From Apostichopus japonicus (Eukaryota; Echinodermata; Holothuroidea; Aspidochirotida; Stichopodidae): a stretch of DNA of 64,000 bases. Positions 13,616-26,700 of the stretch are shown one piece after another. The translations under genes were made by a program, and so were the position numbers. Under the pieces are notes generated by a model. The model saw only the letters and a list, made by a program, of their open reading frames with translations. It did no database searches and was not told where the DNA came from. The stretch lies in assembly GCF_037975245.1 (NCBI RefSeq), contig NC_092582.1, positions 4,876,001-4,940,000 on the forward strand, in the 5' to 3' direction. The stretch's first letter is position 1; the number at the start of each line of letters is the position of its first letter.

Positions 13616-13777
13616 GGTTAATCAACGGTCTAGCGTGCGTTACTCACATGATTTATGCACTCCGGGTGTTAATGCTATCGCTGGATGCACTCGGGCTCCG
13701 CCTTCGTGCATCGCTTGCATTATCCCCCAATCGTGCATTAATCCTGTGAGTAACGCACGCTAGACCGTTGATTAACC
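13616..13777. repeat. Long foldback hairpin element (copy 1)
   Basis: An inverted repeat of about 45-bp arms, nearly perfect: the left arm starts GGTTAATCAACGGTCTAGCG and the right arm is its reverse complement ending CGTTGATTAACC. The ~70-bp loop holds a smaller hairpin (GATGCAC...GTGCATC). A further copy of the inner motif ATCCTGTGAGTAACGCACG sits just upstream near 13490-13508. It resembles a foldback MITE; no flanking target duplication was established. Confidence 0.8.
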
Positions 13778-15022
13778 TCTTATTTATATTGCAAACATAG
13801 AAATCAAAAGTTTGGGGAGAGAGGAATAAAAAAGAATGCTTTTAATAGTATTCTGCAAGATTGATGAAACTCTCTGTTGTATTGTAAACCATTTAGATTC
13901 ATCTTTAATGTTAATTTCTTACATTCTTGTCACAATGCATATCTTTCCCGCAACAACTTTGTACAAAAATTCATTCAAGTTGGTATTGTTTTCAAGGTTT
14001 TGTTGTTGTTATTGTTAGTGCTGTGCTACTTCATCCTTATTTTTGTCATATCTGACTTTTCAAAATGAAAGTATTTTGAATCTTAATTTGAACTGTAGTC
14101 TCCCAAAAAGTGTGATTATTCATTATTGGTGCATAAACTTATTGTAAAGAAACATGCCCATATGGGCGGTCGCAGTGATTTTACGGTAAATCGTTCGCGC
14201 CATAAAGGCAACAGAAAATATATTTCTTTCTTTCGATTGCGACAGCTTTTCTCCATTTAACCCACCTGGTCAGAGTGCATTTAGAATAAGAAACATTGAA
14301 TCTGCTTCGGAAGTTTGTTTTCCGAAATCCAACAGCAAACACGTATTGAGACTTTAACAACGGATAAAGGTGGAAAAAGGGGTGCAGTTCTGGAAAGAAT
14401 TTTGCTGTTCAGAGTTTCCAAGCCGCCACCCCCTCCTTCCCTCGTGATTGTGGTGGGAGGGGGGGTGAGGATTGGGTAAGGATGGTGTCTGCATGCTGCT
14501 CATGCCAAGAACATTTACCTCTGTGGTAAAAGTAGGAAAAAAAAACTTGTGTCAGTGTAAAAACACAGACAAAAGGAAAAAAGATGTTAAAGACAAAATA
14601 ATTGTTAATAGTTTGTGCTCATATCATTTATTCATGCAAGCATATGTTAACCCTTTTACAGGATAAAAGAAAGTTGAAATGAAAATAAAAATAGAACTCA
14701 AGGCTTACATTATAGATGAAGATGATGGATCAATTACAGCAATAGAGAGCAAGGCTGTTGGGATATGCCAGTGTGGTGTTAGTTTGATATACATCAGGTG
14801 GGGGGGGGGGGTGCCCTGACAGCCCTCATCTTAAGTCCATAGTATTGATAATCAGGTCTGTTGTTGTAGTAATAAAAAGAAGGCTGTTGGAATGCACCAC
14901 TTCTGGTAATATTCTATATCAAGGAGGCACACCTGAACTGTACGCAGGCAGCATCCTAAATATAATGTCATAGATAGTCTGGTGTGATGCTGTAGTAATA
15001 CAAACAAATCAGACAGTAAAAA

Positions 15023-18000
15023 TGTTAGAAATGGTGTTTGGAAAAATGTGTTCAGTGTCAAACTGTGAGCATATCTCAGTCTCTCTTGGAAAAAAAAGGA
15101 GGAAAGAAAAATGGTAGAAAAACAAGGATTTTGTATAAAATGGAAAAGGAAAATCTAAAGAAATGGTTTAAAAATATTCATTTAGGTAAAAATAGCTCTC
15201 CAATATTATTGATATCATCCATATCTAATAGTTTCCTATTGCTCATTTTCATCCTATCTTTAAAGAAATTGAAATAAACAGTATTTTTTGGGGGGTTTTA
15301 TCGTTTTTAACTTGAACAAATTTGAAAGTTTCTGGTTTTATGTGAGGTTTTTTGTATCTGTAATATGGATACAATGCACCCAGTGCTGCCCAATGTATTG
15401 GACAAATGTAAATAAAATTGTTTGGAAAAAGTACTGGTTATTTCCGATGGTGTCCGCAGAGGTGAATGCTAGCATCGTTAACCATCCGTATTGTACTAGC
15501 CTTACGATGTTATCTTAACAGTACGATAAATCCACCAAGAGATGAGGTAATACTTTCAGTTAATTATCTTGTAAATAAAGACAGCGACCTAAATGTAACT
15601 AGTTTAGTTTGTCTTATTATTTAATTTCATGAGAAAATGTGTGCAAGGTTGGATTGGTTCATTTGACTGCCACTATTGTGTGACTAAAAATGTAAAATAC
15701 ATAAAAAATAAAATAAATATCTGTTGCTTCACCTGATGATTAAAGAAGCAGGTGATTACAGGTGAGGCTAGACTTGTAGCACTGCTTGGTCATGGGAGCA
15801 GTAACTGCCCCTCTCCTCCCCCTCCCTTCCCCTCCCCTTACCTCACCCTCCTACCATATTTAATTTGCCATGATGCTACAGGTACAATATACTGTGCTTA
15901 ATGTGATGACTGTACAAACTGGTACAAAGCCATAACATGTTTTATAGATATTATTATAGCTTGACAAATGGTCACTGTTATGTAAGTAAATGTGGGCAAA
16001 TCTTCCTGAGCTGTGCTGATCTCTGATTGGTTATCGGCAGATGACTACGTTGAAATCTTTGAAATTATGTTCTTAAGTGTTGGCAGTGCAGACTTCATAT
16101 TGTTTTGTACGTGTGACTCCATAGCGCGGTTTGTGGTATTGTGGGACCACTATTAAGATATGTTAACAGGTTAACTTTTGCACTACTTATGGAACCAGCT
16201 TGAAAATGCAGTCACATTACGACAAACTTTGAAGCCAAATGCGACCCAAGTTGATCAACTCATGTTTTCATCTTTATTAAGAAACACATGTGCAGGCTGA
16301 CTGTTAGTGTGATTAACAGTGTTGACACAAATACTTCAAGCAAATCTATAGTACTATATCTAGAGACTTCATTGACAGTATTAACAGTGTAAATGCAGTG
16401 TTTTTAGCTTTCCTCTTAACTGCTTTTAACTCTATTAAATAATACAACTATTCCCTAAGCAGATGGTTAAAAGAGGTCATAGGTCATATTTTGTAATACT
16501 TAAAGAGCAAATAAAATCATTAAGTCAACCAATAGAATTAATTGGTGCAGCTCTACTACTTATTGTGCAAAGATGCTGTTAGCTGAAAGCTGGCTTCCAG
16601 GGACCGAGAAAGAAAAAAAAAGACAGTTCTAGTGGTTGAACCAGGACTGCAGTTAAAATTATAAGTGAAAATTATGTTCATCTACTAGACCAATAAGTTG
16701 TAACTATTTTCTTTTACTATTAATACAGTACTAACATAGAGATACACATATGTTTTGGTAGTGTATTGTGTAAAATAATGAACTATTGTGTGTGTGTGTG
16801 AGTATATGTGTGTCATTAAAATGCATGTTGTTTTAAATACTCAGCCCTTCAAAGAAGGGAAAAGTTAATTCATTTGTTGTAAAAACCTTGGTAAGTCTTC
16901 ATTAACCCACAGATTGTTGTTTAAACTAATTTAATTTGTTATCTCTTATAATGTACAATCTTTGTGTTACCGTGAGACAAGTGCTGATATTTGTCAGGTA
17001 CCCTCCCTTACCTCTGATAACTATGTAATACTCTGTAATAGTATAACTATGTATTACTATGTAATAGTATAACTATGTATACTATACAACTATGTATTAC
17101 TATGTATTACTTTGTAATCGTATTACTATGTAATGGTATAACTATGTAATACCTCCCAATGTTATCGAAGACAATGGTGGCATCGGGGAAGTTACAACAA
17201 ACTGTTGTAAATCTTGGATCGTGGATAACTGGATAGGAGGAAAGAAGAACAGTGTTTAATTTCTTAAATGAAATCATTGGAAGGTTGGACAAGTTTAGGC
17301 CTTTCAGCAGAAATTAAAGGAGCACATGAGGAATTGATGGGTTATTAATCAACAGTAAGCAGCAAGGAATGGAAGGTGAACGGGGAATGAGTTGATATTA
17401 TCAACAAGTTGGGGACAGTGCCTTGGACATGTGGCAGAGAGAGTAAATTGCCCTGACTTGAGAATGAACATAGAGAAGATATCCCTGTCCTATGCATAGC
17501 TCCAGTTAGCTTGTTAATGCCATTGGAGAGATTTCCAATTTCTGTGAAATAACATCCCCACCTCTTCCAATCCACAACCCTTATTCTCTCTGAGTGTCTT
17601 TGGCTTGGCAGAGACCCCCCCCTCCCACCCATCAACAATGTGAAAAGTTATAAATAAGTTATCATACCTTGTAAGTAGTAACTGTACCTCTTCTAAAGTA
17701 TGGGTGTGAATTGAAGAAATTTGATAAGTTTTAGCTTGATTAATTTCCAGTACTAATTCATGATGTATGTAATCTTGGAGGGGGAAACAAGATCTATTGC
17801 TTAATTTGTTATTGTTGGTTTTAAAGTTTGATTTGTTACAGCTGGTCTGTATTCGTGCACTCTGTGCTACTGTTTGCTTTATTCATTTAACCTTGCAAAA
17901 TATATGAAAAATTGTAAATTGTTGTATTTTTAAGCTTTGTATTGTTTTTAATAATCTTGTGATTGAATGTGTGCGTTTTATTTTATTATTACTTGAGCGG

Positions 18001-19996
18001 GAATTGTGACGTTATGTAACAACCTCATCAAATTTATTAATGGGTGATAGTTCACATGTGACATAACGAAATATGAACCTTTAAAAGGAATGCCTTCTAG
18101 TTTTAAAGAAGGTTGCTCTACACCTTGGGTTCGATGATATTGGTGAACAATTTTTACTGGAAGTAAAACATCTAAATATTATTCTTACTCAATAATTGAC
18201 AAGAAGGGCAAATCAGAGTGGCAGATAGTTATGTGCAAAGTTGTAATTAGAAAAAAAACAATTAAATAATGCTAACGATAAACAGAAATATTTTTTGAAA
18301 TGGCAGTATGATGTTGGTTCATAGAGACTGTCTGGTGTCTGTGTTAACATTCAGAACTCATGCAGTAGCTTTTTAAAAAAAAAATTGATGTGGTGTTGAT
18401 TTAACATTCATTCATACTTAGTAAAGATTCCTAAATCCTATTGGTCCATTCAGGTCAGCTGACCGTGGTTAATCCTGTGAGTAACGCATGGTAAAATGAC
18501 GGGGCATCACTTAAATAAATCTTTGTTTATATGTAACCAAAAATGTTTTGTTTCATGATTTTTCCCCCACACAAATGGTAGTGTATGAATGAACGGGGTT
18601 AATCAACGGTCTAGCGTGCGTTACTCACATGATTAATGCACTCCGGGTGTTAATGCTATCGCTGGATGCACTCGGGCTCTGCCTTTGTGCATCGCTTACA
18701 TTATCCCCCGATCGTGCATTAATCCTGTGAGTAACGCACGCTAGACCGTTGATTAACCCCTGATTTATATTGCAAACATAGAAATCAAAAGTTTGGGGAG
18801 AGAGGAATAAAATAGAATGCTTTAACAGTATTCTGCAAGATTGATGAAACTCTCTGTTGTATTGTAAACCATTTAGATTCATCTTTAATGTTAATTTCAT
18901 ACATTCTTGTCATAATGCATTTCTTTCCCGCAACAACTTTGTACAAAAATTCACTCAAGTTGGTATTGTTTTCAAGGTTTTTTTCTTGTTGTTGTTATTG
19001 TTAGTGCTGTGCTACTTCATCATCTATGTTTTGTCATTATATCTGACTTTTCAAAATGAAAGTATTTTGAATCTTAATTTGAACTGGAATCTCCCAAAAA
19101 GTGTGATTATTCATTATTGGTGCATAAACTCCTTATATAAAAACATGCCCATATGGGCGGTCGCAGTGATTTTACGGTAAATCGTTTGCGCCATAAAGGC
19201 AACAGAAAATAAATTTCTCTATTTCGATTGTGACAGCTTTTCTCAATTAAACCCACCCTGTCAGAGTGCATTTAGAATAAGAAACATTGAATCTGCATCG
19301 GAAGTTTGTTTTCCGAAATCCATCAGCAAACACGTATTGAGACTTTAACAACGGATGAAGATGGAAGGGGTGCAGTTCTGGAAAGCATTTATCTCTTCAG
19401 AGTTTCCAAGCCTCCATCCCCTTTCCTTGTGATTGTGGTGGGAGGGGGGGGGGAGGTGAGGATTGTGTAAGGATGGTGTCTGCATGCTGCTCATGCCAAG
19501 AACATTTACCTCTGTGGTAGAAGTAGGAAGAGAAATTTGTGTCATTGTAAAAACACAGACAAAAGAAGAAAAGATGTTAAAGACAAAATAATTGTTAATA
19601 GTTTGTGCTCATATCATTTATTCATGCAAGCATATGTTAACCCTTTTACAGGATAAAAGAAAGTTGAAATGAAAATAAAAATAGAACTCAAGGCTTACAT
19701 TATAGATGAAGATGATGGATCAATTACAGCAATAGAGAGCAAGGCTGTTGGGATATGCCAGTGTGGTGTTAGTTTGATATACACCAGGTGAGGGGGGGGG
19801 GTGCCCTGACAGCCCTCATCTTAAGTCCATAGTATTGATAATCAGGTCTGTTGTTGTAGTAATAAAAAGAAGGCTGTTGGAATGCACCACTCTGGTTATG
19901 TTCTATATCAAGGAGGCACACCTGAACTGTATGCAGGCAGCATCCTAAACATAATGTCATAGATAGTCAGGTGTGATGCTGTAGTAACACAAACAA
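15023..19996 (+). repeat. Tandem block, copy 2 (~4.97 kb)
   Basis: Second copy of the 9283-15022 block, immediately adjacent and in the same orientation. It preserves the DDR-UTR-derived poly(A) signals but lacks the transposon at 11256-11707, showing the intact ATTAAT target near 16717-16722. It has a single copy of the 258-bp unit. It ends in 125-bp tandem repeats. No gene is supported in it. Confidence 0.9.
18597..18758. repeat. Long foldback hairpin element (copy 2)
   Basis: Same hairpin as at 13616-13777 in the second tandem block, with both arms still matching. Here the left arm reads GATTAATGCAC, as its partner arm does, whereas copy 1 has GATTTATGCAC. Confidence 0.8.
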
Positions 19997-20145
19997 GGCT
20001 GTTGGAATGCACCACTCTGATAATATTCTATATCAAGGAGGCACACCTGAACTGTATTCAGGCAGCATCCTAAATATAATGTCATAGATAGTCTGGTGTG
20101 ATGCTTTAGTAATACAAACAAGGCTGTTGGAATGCACCACTATGA
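19871..20145 (+). repeat. 125-bp tandem repeats at the end of tandem-block copy 2
   Basis: Units begin AGGCTGTTGGAATGCACCAC at 19871, 19996 and 20121; the last is truncated. Copy 1 has one unit at 14881-15005. The array marks the right boundary of the duplicated block. Confidence 0.85.
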
Positions 20146-20698
20146 TGGTGATAATTTACATCAAGTTACATTTGATTTTTTTGGCTGATTTCATCTTATA
20201 ATTTAATATTGTAGATGATCAAACCTGATCCTTGTAATACGATCTGTGCACAGCGCTGTAAATATTTCATGTGAATGAAATATTTATAGCAGTTTTTTTA
20301 TTTAAAGTGAGAGCATCTAATCACTCTTAATTTTTTCATGTATTATAACTACTGCCTTCTAATTGTTGACATATTTTGGCTAATCATTGTTCAAATATCT
20401 ACCGAAAGAGCATTAAATCTTTACAAAAAGGAACACATTTTAAGAGCTTTTCTTTGTAACGTTTTTGGTATATTTATATTATTTACTAATATTTTTATCA
20501 CTTAACTGGAAAAGAAAACATTTTGAAACAAAGAAAAGAAAAAAAAAGCATTTTATTCTATAAGAAGTTCCTCAAGGTAGTAACAATCAAAAGGTTCATA
20601 TTAAATCAAAGTTAAGATTCCTTTTGTGACTACAACATCCAAATAACTGGTTTACAAAAAAACAATGTTTCATGTAAACAATGGTATACTTTCATTCA

Positions 20699-20729
<31 letters not shown>

Positions 20730-20936
20730 TACTGCAATATGAATCACAAACAATTATAATTTAACCATAAGTAGAGCTCTATAAACACCAATTGTTAGCA
20801 TTCATTTTTAAGTATTCATTAATTATACTGAATTCTCTTAAAGTAGTAATAATTTGGTCTAAATTAACTGTTTACTTAAATGTGAATACACATTTTGCAG
20901 GAAGTAGAATATTGTAAAATAATATATTTCTCACAG

Positions 20937-21006
<70 letters not shown>

Positions 21007-22480
21007 CCAAAGCATTGTTATGTAGTTGTAAAACATTATTGCACATTTCCGTTGAAAAAAAACAAGAAAGAGTGGAACCCACTACCATGCATAGTCACAA
21101 ATATCAATATATTTACAAACTGTAAGAAAAGACTTCATTCCATTAAATGCAGCTTACTCATTGAATGAACACACTTTGTTTCAAAAGGTCATCAGTACTT
21201 TTCCATCCCAATCTCAACCCCTCCTCCCCCTTTAAGAAACAAAAACAAATAAAAAGGTCAGATATTGGTGAGTGATTCTCAAGTTTCAATATATCATTTG
21301 ATAGCCAATTCAACTGCCACATGCACCCACCCACTTCAATATCTGGGAGTAAGTTAAATAGAGGGCCAAAACCTCCAGCAAAGTACATTTTTACAACTTC
21401 CGATAGTTTTTAAGTACGCTGAAATTTAGAGTCAACACTTTACAAAGTGATAGCAAAAACACTATATTTAAAATACTGTTTCATATACCGGCTCCAGAAT
21501 GTTCTTGGTCGTTTTAACGCTAATTTTACCTGAACAGTTTGCTGACAGTGAAAACAAAATAATAATAATTGGTAGGAAGATACAAATGTAATACACAATA
21601 ATCAGCTATTGATGTCCAAAGTGGATCATTAACTAGAAAATGCGAATATGGAAAATGAAAGCCACACTGTCCATGAGAATTGGTTGGAGAGGTATATCCA
21701 TGAGCTAAACAACATTCTGTTTGCTTACAAAGCTTTGAAAATGACCTAGATATTGTGATAACATGATATTGATTGTTAACTATAGATACACTGAATACCT
21801 ATGGATGGATATGGTAATTGTAATTGGCTGTTATGGTTCACTACAGAAACTGCTCCTGTACTACGTGACTGTATGTGTTATGTAATACCTGGAGCAAAGT
21901 TAATAATACAGCCAATAGGGGCTATCCTAATACCTTGAATTGACCAATCATAGAGATGAAAATAGTCAGAGAAGCACACAGAATACATTCTGCCAAAATT
22001 ATACATAATGCAATAAATCAAGAATCTTGTTACATGCAACTGATGTTTTTGGAGTTAATGAAATAAGTCAAGTCCAGTTTGCTTTGATGACATCATTGTG
22101 AACTAATTATGGTAATTAACTATTCTGGTCAGTGTTAGAAACATTGTTTCATCAGTATATGATAGAGCATACCTTGGGTAAGTGTAACCTAAGATTGTTA
22201 CAATGCCGTTACACGGCCTGCAAAACTAATTTCTCAGATACACCAGCTTGCAACTCCCATTCAAAAGGAAATTATTTTGAGAGGAAAACGAATCAGCCTT
22301 GTTTCTAAAGCTATAGATAATTTCCTGGTATTGGCTTTATTGAGTTAAGTTGGACTGTAAAATGTAATAACTAACTGCTCTGGTAGATAGTCACTCTGGT
22401 GATTGTGTAGAAAATAACAAACGGTTATATCGCCATTACAACCGGTTATAATCGTTGAGAAATTTGGATGTAACCAGTAA
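20146..22480. other. AT-rich intergenic or ATAT1 downstream region, no gene recognised
   Basis: No supportable coding exon on either strand. It contains TA dinucleotide arrays at about 20699-20731 and 20938-21004. The ATAT1 3' exon(s) may lie here on the minus strand, because the last exon identified ends in an open reading frame with a donor at 23779-23778, but no acceptor with a convincing frame was found. Confidence 0.5.
20938..21004. repeat. (TA)n microsatellite
   Basis: About 67 bp of uninterrupted TA dinucleotides; a shorter interrupted array lies at 20699-20731. ORFs reading as YIYIYI here are artefacts. Confidence 0.98.
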
Positions 22481-22900
22481 CAAGTAAGTAGTGAGGTCTC
22501 CCTTGAGATTTTGGAAGGCTTGTCGGCTACCTCTCCTCTAGCGGGGAAACCGTGGCCGTGAACTCGGTTCACACACGGGTGGGTCATGAACTTTCTCTTG
22601 ACAACCCACCGACCGGTATCAAAAGAAACGGTTCGTACGGTAGTTTGAATTTCTGTACAGAGGACTGGAAGACTGATTTGCCTGGTGCCTCTGGGAGTGT
22701 GGTGGCACCCCCAACACATTCCAAGAGGTGGGCATTTGTCTAGCGGCATGTGATGTGACACAGTAGTTGCCCTCTTTGGTAATGAATGACGGTGGTGTGC
22801 CTTCTTGGTTGGGTTCACCATTGGTGGCAGCGGTGGGATTTGGTCTCCTGGTGGAGTCTGCAGTCAGCAGTGACTGTGCACTGAAAGTGAGAATATCGAA
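22480..22900 (+). mobile_element. LTR-retroelement fragment: probable LTR 3' part, tRNA-Leu-type primer-binding site and start of leader
   Basis: TGGTGGCAGCGGTGGGATTT at 22822-22841 is the reverse complement of AAATCCCACCGCTGCCACCA, i.e. the 3' end of a eukaryotic leucine tRNA including CCA. This is the expected form of a minus-strand primer-binding site. The sequence just upstream (about 22480-22820) is more GC-rich than its surroundings and ends in CA-containing sequence, as an LTR end would. No gag or pol remains downstream, so this is a remnant. The left LTR boundary was not determined. Confidence 0.55.
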
Positions 22901-22940
22901 AGCAAGTCAGCATAGAAAACAGAACACCAATGGTGTACAT

Positions 22941-23306
22941 GTGGGGTGGGCAACCTACGGCTTGCTGGCCACATGCAGCCCGCCAGTGATTTTTTTTGCG
23001 GCCTGTGAGATAATCTCAAGAAAAAGAAACAAATCAATATATTTCACATCATCACAAAAAACGAGCTAGCTGCTTAGAATTTATCTACACTAAGGATGCT
23101 GTCAGGTATGCCTATTATCCCCATTAATTATCAACTGTACTGTATTGACATTATGTTTTTGTGAATACAGATTAAGTACACACACCTATTGCTTGAGATC
23201 CTCGGAATCAAAGGTTTGACATCAACAGCAGGTCGTTAGGTGCGGCCCAGTCAATTTTTCACTCCTTATATCTGGCCCATTCATTTGAAAATGTTGCCCA
23301 CCCCTG
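22941..23306. mobile_element. hAT-type MITE, 366 bp, with 8-bp target-site duplication
   Basis: Ends are GTGGGGTGGGCAAC on the left and the reverse complement of CAGGGGTGGGCAAC on the right. The flanks GTGTACAT (22933-22940) and GTGCACAT (23307-23314) match at seven of eight positions and fit the hAT preference T at position 2 and A at 7. The interior carries GCGGCC-type segments typical of this hAT class and encodes no transposase. Confidence 0.85.
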
Positions 23307-23779
23307 GTGCACATGGGCTTACCTTCAATTAACCACTATATTCAACAGAGATATCCGATAACCGTACATAACCTTTGATCATTAATTCCTGAACACACCA
23401 GTTCAGCCACTACTCAAAAAAAAAATAACTGCTAGTTTATTTGGGGGATAATCCTTGATGCCCTGTAGTGTTTAAGTGTTGTGACATTTGACCCCAAAAC
23501 ACCCCCCAAATGAACTTGAAATGCAAAGTAAGAAAAAGATCAATAAAATACAAAAAAAAAATAAAAAAAAGGTTGGTTCATACTCTCAGACTAATTTTTA
23601 GAATAAAATAAAATCATTTTGAAGTGGATTTTGTTGGACTAAAGCAACATATTTATATCTGCCGGTATCATCCTTTAACTGATAAGTATGGTACTTTTAG
23701 ATTTGAACAAATTTTTATAAGAAATGCACCTTTTACAATATTTACTCATGATATTTACTAATGATTTTTTCTATCTTAC

Positions 23780-26700
23780 CTCGTGTTCCCTGACGGTACC
23801 ACATGAGGTACCTGGTTAATGGTTCCATTGTATAATTTATCCACAACGTGGTCTTGTCGAGACAGATGAATTCCGGTGGGTGGGGTCCCTGTGGGTGTTA
23901 TAATTCTACGGGATGAGATATTCGCTGTGGTTGTAATTGGTGAGGAACTGGTAACTATGGAAACAAAGAAAAAATGGAAAAACAATACTAGCACTATTAT
24001 ATTATATTAAAGTGGTATCCAGTTCCACTAATTAAAAGGTTACAACACTACCTTGTCAGTTTTCACCTAATGATTCAAATACTTGCTAATAAATATTCAT
24101 GAGGAATGCTCTCTTCACTGTAAAAGACATATTCTAAGGGAGTGAAAATGCATTTTCAGATATCTATCCTTAACACTAAGCTGTACTGTAGTAACAAGGT
24201 GACTTAGTGTTTGGGGTATCTTGCCTCAACACAGCTAATGCTAGATTTGCCTTCACCTAGGAATATTTCTTTTATGGCGGTTGAAACCATAGTCCCGATG
24301 TAAAAAATTAATTTTGATTTTCGATAGAGGAACATACTCTAAGCATCCTAGTGAAATTTTCATGCAATTTTCTACATAGCATTTTGAGATATTGATAGCT
24401 GAAGTTGCCATTGCTTGCACTGTAAGCGAACCTTAAGAAGCAGATGTGATGTCATAATTGAACGCTTATCTGTCTTCCTGGGCTTTACATTTCAATTTTC
24501 GTGCTTTGACCTCAGATTAGGTCGTGAACATTCAAATTAAACTTTATGGGATGTGAAGAGAACAATATCCCAATGACTATAAAGTACTTATAATGAAATG
24601 CAGCCAAATCTTGAAGTAAACAATTGGATGTAAATTTTGAAAAAAGAAAGAAAGAAAAACCAAAAAACATATACCCTGATTTATAAGTTGGCATTAATGA
24701 AATCAAACCTATTTTCTTTGGGTTCACTTTTGGTATATAACATGTCGATGTCAGATGCTATAATCTCTTTAATGATATTTAGAAATATTAATGCAAATAT
24801 CAAGAAGAATACAAGTTTTTCTTTCATTGGGGAAACATAAATTTTCACCTGTACTTCTACCTGTTAAAAATACCCAACCAACAAAAAGGTAAAAACTGGA
24901 AATCTACAACAAAATATAACATAGGGCACCTGTATCAGATGTTACAGTCTCTGCATCCACCTACCTGATGTAATATTGCCCGTGATCGGTGAGATAACGT
25001 TCACACTTTTGCCACTCCCCGGTCTTGAAGGAGGAGTAGCCGACCTGTGATGTCTACTGTAGTTTAAACCTGTAGCTGTCAAACTGTAAAAAAGCATATA
25101 CGAAATATGCATTGTAAATTTACCTCCAAATAAAGGGCTGATGGAAATTGAAGAAGCTTTGCCTAAAATTAACAGGTGTTGAAAATTACCAGTTAATGAT
25201 GGTAACAACTTCTGACACAAAGTCACTCTATAGCAACATTTAACAACATGCTTGAAAGATGTTCGCAAACTATTAGGATCCCTCTCAGTGTATGAAAACA
25301 TTGTGACATTACTGGCACGAGTAAAGCAACATGTTGCAGACTTGTAATATGAGTACAACATGATGAGTATCAGTATGAGTACAACATTATGAGTATGAGT
25401 ACAACATGATCAGTATGAGTACAACATCATGAGTACACATACAAAATGATGAGTATGAGTACATGACAAGTATGATTACAACATCATGAGGTTGAGTACA
25501 GCATGTGTACATATACAACATGATGAGTATGAGTACTACATAATGAGTATGAGTACATGACGAGTATGAGTACAACATCATGAGTACAAGTACAACATCA
25601 TGAGTACGAGTACAACATGATGAGTAAGAGTACAACATGATGAGTAAGAGTACAACATGATGAGTATGAATACAACATCATGAGTACAATTACAACATGA
25701 TGAGTATGAGTACAACATCATGAGTATGATTACAAGTAGAATTTCCCTTTGCATGAGTACAGGTATGAGTACAAGGCTCTAAGCTGTGAGTAGGAGTACT
25801 TAATTGTGTTTAATTATCTACAGTATGTTAAATTTCAAAACCTGTGTCAGGTATGAAGACAAATCCAGGAATGATAGTGGTGGTACAGATAACTACACTA
25901 GCCTACCAGTACAGACTACCTACAAGTCTGGCATGCTCCATACAAGTGGATTTGAGCGGTGGGGCTGGCACATCTAAGGCATTAGAGCAGCGGACGTTAA
26001 ATTGAACTTACTCCAAGTCATATGGAGATCCACCTTGGGAGGCGAGAGGACTTCTGGCAGATGGGAGGCTACCTGAGCGAGGCCGAACTCCTCTCAGAGC
26101 AGACTTGTCAAAATTGAGAGGGTTGTCTGGATTAGATAGGTCCCCCGATGACGGCCGACTGTGTGTCTTGTGAGTCCACAGAGCAGAAGTGGAAGCATTT
26201 CTGTACCCAGACTGTGCAACTACTGTGTTCACCACAAAAAAAAAAAAAAAATACTTTTGATGTCAAGTAAGTTACTTAGATTTGCAAAAGTTTGGCAAAT
26301 ATGAGACTTTTCAGTATAATGTATGTCTTGAAACAAGCTTAATAAACTGCAATGCAATGCAAATGCACCGTTCCTATATATAATATAAAATATACAATGG
26401 ACAAAAATATAACAATGCACTCACAATGCAAAATGTACGAAAATATGAAAATGTAAATATATAAAAAATTAAAGCAAACAAAAATGTATACATCTACATA
26501 TAAATATAATATAAGTGCACAAAGTATAAAATTGTACACAAAATATTGAAATATAATATTATGTAACTGGTATGGTGCACATTGAATATCTTTACAGTAG
26601 AAGGATAAAAACCATCCATGAAACTCCTTTAGAACCCTTAAAAGTTCCAGGTCTTTTCCCTGAAGCCAGGAACTTGAAATAATTGCTGGTTGGGAATCAA

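Larger units (their letters stand above)
9283..15022 (+). repeat. Tandem block, copy 1 (~5.74 kb)
   Basis: This block is repeated directly as copy 2 at 15023-19996. Copy 1 starts inside the DDR 3'UTR at the sequence TGTTAGAAA. Corresponding landmarks are collinear: poly(A)-signal cluster, CCCCT tract, CTATGTAAT repeat, long hairpin (13616-13777) and terminal CAAACAA. No coding exon is included; small ORFs are unlike any known protein. Copy 1 is longer than copy 2 mainly because of a 452-bp transposon insertion and an extra 258-bp repeat unit. By eye the two copies differ by scattered substitutions and small indels and are well over 90% identical. Confidence 0.9.

Noticed and set aside
22345-22821. 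158-codon minus-strand ORF
   Set aside because: It overlaps the LTR-like segment next to the primer-binding site and has no recognisable motif or plausible splice into ATAT1.
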